A DNA stretch of 50,348 nucleotides, from positions 1 through 50,348 of the forward strand of contig JBGSQB010000153.1 of NCBI GenBank assembly GCA_041738285.1, in the 5' to 3' direction. The number at the start of each line of letters is the position of its first letter. Position 1 is the stretch's first letter. A program made the translations under genes and the position numbers. Below are positions 8,035-15,240 of the stretch, piece after piece. This stretch comes from SZUA-521 sp041738285 (GTDB lineage Bacteria; Pseudomonadota; Gammaproteobacteria; Pseudomonadales; Azotimanducaceae). The notes under the pieces are model-generated. The model searched no databases. It saw only the letters and a program-made list of their open reading frames with translations, and had not been told where the DNA came from.

Positions 8035-9096
8035 ATGACCGCGATGCCTACCAAGCCCCGCAGCCGTCCCAACTCCCGTCAGTCACGCGTGCATCGATGG
8101 GCGAGTCTGGATGACGATGCGTTGCTCGATCTGCGGTTCTGCGATCTGCGACTGCGCATAGGCGGCAGTATGCTGCAGCCGGAAATCAGCCGGCTATACC
8201 ACGATCTCGATCAGCGGGGCATGCGCTTTCGCCCCCACGTCTGGCTGTCGGAGGAGTGGTTCTCTCCGGATGGTGTGCCAGGCATTGCGGCACCGTTCTT
8301 CGTGGCTCACCCCCGTCTGCGACAACTCGAGCGGCGGATGATGGGTGAGGTCGAGGGCGGCAGCAGCCTGTGGCGATTGCGTATTTTGCGCCACGAGGCG
8401 GGACATGCCCTCGACACTGCGTTTGGGCTGCGCAGGCGCGCTGATTGGCGGGCGGTGTTCGGCCGCGCATCCAAGCCGTATCCACAGGATTACCGGCCGC
8501 GCCCGAGCAGCACCAACCACGTGCTGCACCTCGGGCATTGGTATGCGCAAAGTCACCCGACGGAGGACTTCGCCGAGACGTTCGCCGTGTGGTTGCAACC
8601 GAAGGCACGCTGGCGCCGGGAATATGCGGAGTGGCCCGCGATCGACAAACTCGAGTTCGTCGATGCCCTGATGGCGGAAGTGAGCGGTCAGCGACCCCGA
8701 GTAATCGACGGCTCCGAGGTCGAGCCCCTGTCGGAAAACGAACGCACGCTTGGTTCCCATTACCGGCGCAAGCTCGCGTACTACGAACGGCGTGAAAGGC
8801 GATATGACGAATGGCTGACGCGGACCTTCATCACGCGCGTGCGCCGGCCGCGCGGTGTCCCCGCAGCCCGCTTCATACGCGAGATCGAACCGCAGATGCG
8901 CCGCTTGCTGGTGCGCCGCGCGCGCATGCATCCTTATCTGGTGGACCACGCAATCTCCATGGTCAGTCGCCGCGCGAAGCAACTCGATTTGGTGTTGCGT
9001 GGACCCCGCGGTGTCAACAAACGGCAAGTCGTTCGTCTTCACGAGCGGATCGTGCTCGATGTGCTGCGTCGCAACCGGGAGAACTATGCGCTATGA
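8035..9096 (+). CDS. Putative zinc-binding metallopeptidase (Peptidase_Mx-like)
   Basis: A 353-residue soluble protein with the zincin motif HEAGHALD at residues 120-127 and a downstream HPTEDFAETFAVW segment that can supply the third zinc ligand. This layout matches the 'putative zinc-binding metallo-peptidase' family. The start is ATG 8035 or the nearby ATG 8044; the long upstream frame is antisense to the aminotransferase. The stop overlaps the ATP-grasp start as ATGA, showing tight coupling. No signal peptide is visible, so it is probably cytoplasmic. Target unknown; pairing with an amide-bond-forming ATP-grasp enzyme suggests action on a peptide or amide made by its partner. Confidence 0.75.
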   Translation: MTAMPTKPRSRPNSRQSRVHRWASLDDDALLDLRFCDLRLRIGGSMLQPEISRLYHDLDQRGMRFRPHVWLSEEWFSPDGVPGIAAPFFVAHPRLRQLERRMMGEVEGGSSLWRLRILRHEAGHALDTAFGLRRRADWRAVFGRASKPYPQDYRPRPSSTNHVLHLGHWYAQSHPTEDFAETFAVWLQPKARWRREYAEWPAIDKLEFVDALMAEVSGQRPRVIDGSEVEPLSENERTLGSHYRRKLAYYERRERRYDEWLTRTFITRVRRPRGVPAARFIREIEPQMRRLLVRRARMHPYLVDHAISMVSRRAKQLDLVLRGPRGVNKRQVVRLHERIVLDVLRRNRENYAL

Positions 9097-10115
9097 AGAA
9101 AAAGCGGATCCTGATCATCACGCACGAAACGCCCTCCACGGTGCTCGAAGAGCTGGCCGACAACGAGGAGTGTGTGACCGAGTTCCACGTCTACTCAACG
9201 CTCCATGAACTCGGCCACAACGTTCGCATCATGGGTGTTGGCGATCAGCTCACGGAGCTGCGAGAAACGATTCGTGAATGGCGCCCCCATGTGATTTTCA
9301 ACCTCATGGAAGAGTTCTCCGGCATCGTCTCGTATGACTACTACGTCGTTGCCTATCTCGAGCTGCTACGCCAGCGATACACCGGCTGCAACCCCCGCGG
9401 ACTCATGTTGTCCCGCGACAAGGTGCTGACCAAACAGGTGTTGGCCTGGCATCGCATTGCGACGCCAACCTTTCTGTTGTTTCCGTTCGGCAAGAAGTTT
9501 CGCGAGCCGAAACGATTGAAGTTTCCGCTGTTCGTGAAATCGGCGACGGAGGATGCATCACTCGGAATCTCCCAGGCGTCCGTTGTCGATGACATGGACA
9601 GCCTGCGCGAACGTGTCGAGTTCATTCACAAACAGGTGCAGAGCGATGCCCTCGTGGAGGAGTACATCGAGGGGCGCGAGATCTATGTCGGCGTCATGGG
9701 CAACACGCGGCTCACCACGTTTCCGGCGTGGGAGATGGATTTTGGCACCGTGTCCAAAGTGCAGGCCGGCATCGCCACCCGCAAGGTGAAATGGGATCCG
9801 AAGTATCAGAAGAAGCACGGCATCATGACCGGTGCAGCGCAGGGCCTGAGTACGGCCCAGGCCGAAGGATTGAGCAGGTTGTCCAAGCGCATCTATCGAG
9901 CGCTTCACATGACGGGGTTTGCCCGCCTCGACTACCGCATGCGCGAGGACGGCACGTTCTTCCTGCTCGAGGCCAATGCCAATCCGAACGTCACCTTTGG
10001 TGAAGACTTCGCTGAATCAGCCGAGACCATGGGCATCAGCTACGAGGAGCTCATGACGCGCATCGTGGGACTCGGCCTTTCGTACATGCCCGAGTGGCGG
10101 ATGTTCGAGGCTTAG
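9093..10115 (+). CDS. ATP-grasp ligase (D-alanine-D-alanine ligase-like)
   Basis: A 340-residue ATP-grasp protein. An N-terminal preATP-grasp domain (MKKKRILIITHETPS, then VIFNLMEEFSG) is followed by the nucleotide-binding core with PLFVKSATEDASLGIS, LVEEYIEGREIYVGVMG and the metal-binding FFLLEANANPNV (Glu and Asn ligands). It resembles D-Ala-D-Ala ligase but is not Ddl: the substrate loops differ. Such stand-alone ligases join amino acids or carboxylates to amines. It is coupled by ATGA to the metallopeptidase and lies 6 bp before yaeQ. Confidence 0.85.
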   Translation: MKKKRILIITHETPSTVLEELADNEECVTEFHVYSTLHELGHNVRIMGVGDQLTELRETIREWRPHVIFNLMEEFSGIVSYDYYVVAYLELLRQRYTGCNPRGLMLSRDKVLTKQVLAWHRIATPTFLLFPFGKKFREPKRLKFPLFVKSATEDASLGISQASVVDDMDSLRERVEFIHKQVQSDALVEEYIEGREIYVGVMGNTRLTTFPAWEMDFGTVSKVQAGIATRKVKWDPKYQKKHGIMTGAAQGLSTAQAEGLSRLSKRIYRALHMTGFARLDYRMREDGTFFLLEANANPNVTFGEDFAESAETMGISYEELMTRIVGLGLSYMPEWRMFEA

Positions 10116-10121
10116 CGAGGC

Positions 10122-10652
10122 GTGGCTCTTCGCGCAACCGTATCGAAGCTGCAACTCGAGGTGAGCGACATCGATCGCGGCCACTATGAGTCCTATGCGC
10201 TGACCGTCGCCAAGCATCCATCGGAGACCGATGAGCGGGTGCTGATCCGGGTCGTCGCCTTCGCGCTCAATGCGCACGAACACCTGATGTTCGCCGGCGA
10301 TCTGAGCGATGCCGACGAGCCGGCACTGTGGCGCAAGGACCTCACCGGTGCCATCGAGCAGTGGATCGAGATCGGCCAACCCGATGCGCGGGTGTTGCGA
10401 AAGGCGTCGTCCCGCTCCCGCGCGGTGACGCTCTATGTGTATGGGCGCGGCGCGGATGTATGGTGGTCGCGCACGCGTGCCGATCTCGCGAGGTTCGATT
10501 CGTTGTCAGTGTTCCAACTCGAGCTGGATCAGGATCTCGCCTCGCTTTTCGAGCGCAACATGACTTTGCACGCGCTGATTCAGGATGGCCGGGTGACCCT
10601 GTCGAGCGATCGCGCGCACGTCGAAGTGACGGTGGCGCCGCTCGCGCTTTAG
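10122..10652 (+). CDS. yaeQ: YaeQ family protein
   Basis: A 176-residue protein that matches YaeQ along its whole length: it begins MALRATVSKLQLEVSDIDR and contains AKHPSETDERVLIRVVAFAL and EPALWRKDLTGAIEQWIEIG. The fold is PD-(D/E)XK nuclease-like in solved structures, but the role is unclear; E. coli YaeQ was once linked to RfaH-type antitermination. The start is GTG 10122. The gene sits in the middle of the metallopeptidase/ATP-grasp/LanC-like row. Confidence 0.9.
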   Translation: MALRATVSKLQLEVSDIDRGHYESYALTVAKHPSETDERVLIRVVAFALNAHEHLMFAGDLSDADEPALWRKDLTGAIEQWIEIGQPDARVLRKASSRSRAVTLYVYGRGADVWWSRTRADLARFDSLSVFQLELDQDLASLFERNMTLHALIQDGRVTLSSDRAHVEVTVAPLAL

Positions 10653-10681
10653 ACTTCGTTCAATTCAGACGGCGGCGAGTC

Positions 10682-11992
10682 ATGTCTGCACGTGCTACAC
10701 ACTATCTCGACCTCGCGCGCTCGGCGGAGCGATTCGTTCACAGTCTCGCGCGTGACACCGAGACCGGCGTGGCCTGGGGTCACAGTCGCGAAGCGCCGGA
10801 CGTCGTGTCGCGAACGCTGTACAACGGTTCGAGCGGCATCGTCATCTTCTACGTCGAGATGTTCGCGGCGACGGCTGAGACCATCTACCTGGAGCGTGCC
10901 ATCGCCGGTGCGAAAGATCTTGCGGCGTATGCATCAAGTGCCAAGCGTGGCAGTTGCGCGATTTACACCGGCTGGCCAGGCATGGCGTTTGCCCTCGGTG
11001 AAGTAGCTCGAGTGGCGGGTGATGCCGAACTCATGAGCGCGGCTGGGTTGTGCCTTGATCGACTGCGAGCGGCGGCCGTGGCTCGCGGTGCGGGACTCGC
11101 CTGGATCGAGCCGATGCCGTTTTCCGACATTCATGGCTTCAAGGGCGACCGCGAAATCTACGATGCCTCTGTGGGTGCGGCGGGCGCAGGTTTCGAGTTG
11201 TTGCATGCCGCAGCGCACGGTCTGCACGCCCAGGCGATGCCGTGGGCGCGGGCAGTCGGCGATCGCCTGCTCGAAGTGGCCGAGCGCACGGAGGGTGGTC
11301 TCAACTGGGCGCTCATGTCCGACATGCCGTTTCCCTGGCAGCCGTCGAACTTCGCGCACGGTGCTGCCGGCGTGGGTACATTCCTTGCCATGCTGTACGA
11401 GGCAACGGGGGATGTGCGTTATCTGGATGCTGCTGTGGCTGCAGCCGCGCATCTAGCGCACATCGCGCGCCCGGTGGGTGATGGTCACCTCGTGCACCAT
11501 CACGACGGCGATGGCGAGTCGTTGTTTTATCTGTCCGCGTGTCATGGTCCGCCCGGTACGACCCGGTTATTTCACGTGCTTCATCGTGTGACCCGAGAGC
11601 CGCGATATGACGAGTGGATCGAAGGCGCCATTCTCGGTCTCGTCAGCACCGGTGCGCCGGAGGTGCGTTCGGATGGGCTGTGGAACAACGTCAGTCAATG
11701 TTGCGGCGATGCCGGCATCGGTGACTTCGCGCTCCTGCGCTACCGTCAGTGCGGCGATGCGAAGTGTCTCGAGCTTGCCCAGCGCGTAGCCGTTGAGCTC
11801 GAACGTCGAGCCGAAGTGGTGGGCGACATGCGATGCTGGCCTCAGGCCGAGCACCGCGAGCGGCCGAACTTCCTGCAGGCCCAGACTGGCTACATGCAGG
11901 GCGCGGCGGGGATCGGCAGCTTCTTCTTGAACCTGTACGGCGCGCTGTCGGACCGCCAACCGAAGATTCGCTTCCCCGACGTGCCGCGGTAG
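10682..11992 (+). CDS. LanC-like (lanthionine synthetase C-like) protein with a CCG zinc motif
   Basis: A 436-residue alpha/alpha-toroid protein with repeated GxxG helices: YNGSSGIVIFYVEM, YTGWPGMAFALGEVA, HGAAGVGTFLAML and QGAAGIGSFFLNL. The zinc site is visible as SACHGPPG (Cys287) and SQCCGDAG (Cys340, Cys341). Classic LanC and LanCL proteins have Cys-His at the second site; Cys-Cys is the variant described for the ProcM-like clade of LanM enzymes. No dehydratase domain is fused, and no LanB/LanM or precursor peptide is recognisable nearby. It may cyclise or add thiols to a substrate, or have a LanCL-like role. Start ATG 10682 was chosen by homology; the longer frame overlaps yaeQ. Confidence 0.8.
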   Translation: MSARATHYLDLARSAERFVHSLARDTETGVAWGHSREAPDVVSRTLYNGSSGIVIFYVEMFAATAETIYLERAIAGAKDLAAYASSAKRGSCAIYTGWPGMAFALGEVARVAGDAELMSAAGLCLDRLRAAAVARGAGLAWIEPMPFSDIHGFKGDREIYDASVGAAGAGFELLHAAAHGLHAQAMPWARAVGDRLLEVAERTEGGLNWALMSDMPFPWQPSNFAHGAAGVGTFLAMLYEATGDVRYLDAAVAAAAHLAHIARPVGDGHLVHHHDGDGESLFYLSACHGPPGTTRLFHVLHRVTREPRYDEWIEGAILGLVSTGAPEVRSDGLWNNVSQCCGDAGIGDFALLRYRQCGDAKCLELAQRVAVELERRAEVVGDMRCWPQAEHRERPNFLQAQTGYMQGAAGIGSFFLNLYGALSDRQPKIRFPDVPR

Positions 11993-12052
11993 GCCGATTG
12001 GCGCACGGGTCTTGGTTGAGCGTAGGCTAGCCCACAGTCGTGGGAGGTCTCG

Positions 12053-12733
12053 ATGGGCAACCCGTTCGCCGCACCGCGTTCACGCTCCTCATCCGGACTA
12101 TTCCTGGCCGTCGTCATCGTCCCTTTTTTGCTCGCGCTGCTCGCGTGCCTGCCGGTGCCGATCGGCAACCCCGAAAGGAGCCGCATCGACCCGGCCATGA
12201 CCGGGGTGTGGGTGGCCACAGAAGGTGATCTGGCACCGGCACTCTGGCTGATGGAACCGTACGACGCGCGCACCTGGCTCGTGACCTGGATCGGCATTGA
12301 TGAACCGGACGCGGCTTCGCTAACAGAGGTAGCGCCACCATCGGCTGATCCGCTCGCGGTCTTGGAGCGTGAGGGTCTTGCCGCGCCGGAAATCGTCGCG
12401 TTCAAGGCTTGGCTCAGGACGATCCGCGGCAAGCGCTTCCTGGTGCTGGAACCGAAGATGGTGGTGCGTGACGAGGCCGGTATGACACCGGAGAACTGGT
12501 ACGTGTTCGCAGTCGGCGCGCCAACAGAGGGCACCTTGGGGCTACGGATGCTGAACCAAGATCTAGACGCGTTCGATGACGCTGAAACGAGCGCGGATTA
12601 TGAAGCGGCGATCAAGCGGGAAATCGATAATCCCAGGCTCCTAGCTGATGATCTGCAAAAGTTGGTGCGAATACCCGCATCGGAATTTGCCCGCGTCGAG
12701 GCGCTGCTAAAGAGTGCTGGCATTGGCGTATAG
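12053..12733 (+). CDS. Putative lipoprotein of unknown function
   Basis: A 226-residue protein. The N-terminus has a hydrophobic stretch ending in LLALLAC, which reads as a lipobox with Cys at about residue 32; the start may lie further in than ATG 12053. The mature part starts with a GVWVATEGDLAPALWLMEPYD segment resembling the beta-sheet core of small lipocalin-like proteins, but I do not recognise the family. A short Shine-Dalgarno (GGGAGG) precedes the ATG. It is followed 18 bp later by an Lgt-like gene. Confidence 0.65.
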   Translation: MGNPFAAPRSRSSSGLFLAVVIVPFLLALLACLPVPIGNPERSRIDPAMTGVWVATEGDLAPALWLMEPYDARTWLVTWIGIDEPDAASLTEVAPPSADPLAVLEREGLAAPEIVAFKAWLRTIRGKRFLVLEPKMVVRDEAGMTPENWYVFAVGAPTEGTLGLRMLNQDLDAFDDAETSADYEAAIKREIDNPRLLADDLQKLVRIPASEFARVEALLKSAGIGV

Positions 12734-12751
12734 GTGAACTGACAGAGCCCC

Positions 12752-13594
12752 ATGTTTCCTCGCTTTGGCACACTGACCTTCATCACACCCTATGGCCTTG
12801 CCCTCGTGCTCGCGTGTCTGTTGTGCTGGTGGCTCACCCGACGTCGTGCGGCGGCCGCTGGCTGGGACGTCTCCCACATCGATTTCGCATTGCCGCTTGC
12901 CTTCGTGGTCGGCGCGATCGGCGTGAAACTGATGGCGCTCCTGGTATTCGATCGCTTTCTACTGTTCGTGCTGCCGGTCTTTGCGCTACCCGTGTTGTGG
13001 TTCTATTGCCGGCGCGCGGGTCTGTCGATGCTCGAACTCGGTGATCTGATTGCTCTGCCGCTGTTGGTCTGGCTCGCAGTGCTGCGCATCGGCTGCTTCT
13101 TCGCCGGGTGCTGTTGGGGGGATGTCGCAACCGCGGCGGCCGATGGGGTCTCGGTGGCGGCGCGCTTGCAGGTCGATACGCTGCGCGTTGTTACCGCGGC
13201 GCTGGCATCAATCGCGCTTTCATTCCCGGCGGGCAGTTTTGCTTCACATCAGCATGCGGCGCTTGGACTCATCGGCGCTGCGGAATCGCCGTCGATGCCG
13301 GTGTTGCCGACGCAACTGATTGAGTCGGTGTGCCTGATGGGGCTGTACCTGGTCTTGCGCCGCTACGAACGTGGGAGCACTCGACGTGGCGCGCCATTGT
13401 TCATAGCCCTCGCCGCCTATGTCGGTGTGCGATTCGTGATTGAGTTCCTGCGCGCTGACAACGCGTTGCTGATCGGATACCTCACCGCCAATCAGATCGT
13501 TTGTCTTGCATTGCTGGGCTTTGCCGTCTGGCGATTGCTTCGACTGTCGGATCAGGAACTCATCCGTCGCGGTTCGGGCTGCTCCAAGCCCTGA
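12752..13594 (+). CDS. Lgt-like membrane protein (prolipoprotein diacylglyceryl transferase family)
   Basis: A 280-residue protein with about seven transmembrane segments. Family motifs are ITPYGLALVLA near the start, LAVLRIGCFFAGCCWG (the Arg-Ile-Gly signature region), LPTQLIES and RFVIEFLRAD near the end. Lgt transfers diacylglycerol to the lipobox Cys of prolipoproteins. The CFFAGCCWG variant and the divergent loops suggest an Lgt paralogue, not the housekeeping enzyme. It directly follows a predicted lipoprotein, so that protein could be its client. The 3' end overlaps the end of ybiT on the other strand by 43 bp. Confidence 0.75.
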   Translation: MFPRFGTLTFITPYGLALVLACLLCWWLTRRRAAAAGWDVSHIDFALPLAFVVGAIGVKLMALLVFDRFLLFVLPVFALPVLWFYCRRAGLSMLELGDLIALPLLVWLAVLRIGCFFAGCCWGDVATAAADGVSVAARLQVDTLRVVTAALASIALSFPAGSFASHQHAALGLIGAAESPSMPVLPTQLIESVCLMGLYLVLRRYERGSTRRGAPLFIALAAYVGVRFVIEFLRADNALLIGYLTANQIVCLALLGFAVWRLLRLSDQELIRRGSGCSKP

Positions 13595-15168
13595 CTGCGA
13601 AGGTAGTCATCGTAGGTGCCCTTGAAGTCGATGATGCCGGTCGGCGTCATCTCGATGACGCGCGTTGCGAGTGATGATACGAACTCGCGATCGTGGCTGA
13701 CAAAAATCAGCGTACCGGGGTAGTTGTCGAGCGCAAGGTTCAATGCCTCGATCGACTCCATGTCGAGGTGGTTGGTGGGTTCGTCGAGCACGATGATGTT
13801 GGGTTTGGACAGCATCAGCTTGCCGAACAGCATGCGGCCTTCCTCGCCACCAGAGATCACCTTGACCGATTTGCTGCTCTCGTCTTTCGTGAACAGCAGG
13901 CGGCCTAGCGTCGCGCGCAGCGTCTGCTCATCATCGGCCTTCTTCTTCCACTGCCGCATCCACTCGAACAGCGACAGGTCGTCCGCGAAGTCATCGCCAC
14001 GGTCCTGGGGTACGTAGCCGATCTCCGAGTTGGCTGACCATTTGACCGCGCCTGCGTCGGGGGCGAGCTGACCCATCAGACACTTCAGGAGCGTCGACTT
14101 GCCGATGCCATTCGGTCCGATCACGGCGATGCGTTCGCCCACTTCGACCAACAGGTCGAGATTGCTGAACAGCGGAGTGTCGTAGCCCTTGGTGAGACCT
14201 TCGAGCTCGAGCGCCAATCGATAGAGTTTCTTTTCCTGATCGAAGCGGATGAACGGACTGACCCGGCTCGAGGGTTTGACTTCCTCGAGTTCGATCTTCT
14301 CGATCTGGCGGGCGCGGGATGTCGCCTGGCGCGCCTTCGAGGCATTGGCGGAGAAGCGGCTGACGAAATTCTGCAGGTCGGCGATCTGTTCCTTCTTCTT
14401 CGCGTTGTTGGCCAGCATGCGCTCGCGCACCTGGGTCGAGGCGATCATGTACTGATCATAGTTGCCCGGATACACGCGTAGCTCGCCGTAGTCGAGATCG
14501 GCCATGTGCGTGCAAACGCTGTTCAGGAAGTGGCGGTCGTGGGAGATGATCACCATCGTGCTGCTGCGTTCGTTCAGAATGCCTTCGAGCCAGCGAATCG
14601 CATTGATGTCGAGGTTGTTGGTGGGTTCATCGAGCAGCAGCACGTCGGGGTCGCCATAGAGCGCCTGGGCGAGCAGCACCCGCAGTTTCCAGCCTGGTGC
14701 GACCTCGCTCATCGGACCTTCGTGCTGTTCCAGCGGAATGCCCACACCCAGCAGCAGCTCGCCGGCGCGCGCCTCCGCGGTGTAACCGTCCAACTCGGCG
14801 AATTCGACCTCGAGGTCCGCCACGCGCATGCCGTCGGCTTCGCTCATCTCCGGCAAGGCGTAGATGCGGTCGCGTTCCTGTTTGACCCGCCACAGTTCGC
14901 TGTGCCCCATGATCACGGTGTCGATCACGCGAAACGACTCGAACGCGAATTGATCCTGGCGCAACTTGCCGAGGCGAGTGTGGGGTTCGAGGGATACGTT
15001 GCCGGCAGTCGGCGCGAGGTCACCACCGATGATCTTCATGAACGTCGACTTGCCGGAGCCATTGGCGCCGATCAGGCCATAGCGATTGCCGCCGCCGAAC
15101 TTGACAGAGACGTTTTCGAACAACGGCTTGGCGCCGAATTGAATGGTGACGTTGGCGGTGGCGAGCAC
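13552..15168 (-). CDS. ybiT: ABC-F family ATPase YbiT
   Basis: A 538-residue twin-ATPase with no membrane domain. It is near-identical in layout to E. coli YbiT: it starts MLATANVTIQFGAKPLFENV, has Walker A GANGSGKST (34-42) and GPNGIGKST, two signature/Walker B blocks with LLLDEPTNNLDI and IVLDEPTNHLDM, and the ABC-F linker with FVSRFSANASKARQATSRARQ. ABC-F proteins bind the ribosomal E site and relieve stalled or stressed ribosomes. The second signature reads SGGEEGR in place of the usual SGGEKGR. Monocistronic by appearance. Confidence 0.95.
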   Translation of the reverse strand: MLATANVTIQFGAKPLFENVSVKFGGGNRYGLIGANGSGKSTFMKIIGGDLAPTAGNVSLEPHTRLGKLRQDQFAFESFRVIDTVIMGHSELWRVKQERDRIYALPEMSEADGMRVADLEVEFAELDGYTAEARAGELLLGVGIPLEQHEGPMSEVAPGWKLRVLLAQALYGDPDVLLLDEPTNNLDINAIRWLEGILNERSSTMVIISHDRHFLNSVCTHMADLDYGELRVYPGNYDQYMIASTQVRERMLANNAKKKEQIADLQNFVSRFSANASKARQATSRARQIEKIELEEVKPSSRVSPFIRFDQEKKLYRLALELEGLTKGYDTPLFSNLDLLVEVGERIAVIGPNGIGKSTLLKCLMGQLAPDAGAVKWSANSEIGYVPQDRGDDFADDLSLFEWMRQWKKKADDEQTLRATLGRLLFTKDESSKSVKVISGGEEGRMLFGKLMLSKPNIIVLDEPTNHLDMESIEALNLALDNYPGTLIFVSHDREFVSSLATRVIEMTPTGIIDFKGTYDDYLRSQGLEQPEPRRMSS

Positions 15169-15240
15169 GGCGGGAATCCTGGTGGGAGCGAAAGCGGGCG
15201 CCCTTTTATCATTTTTTCGGCGTTCGGGCGAATCCGGTTG

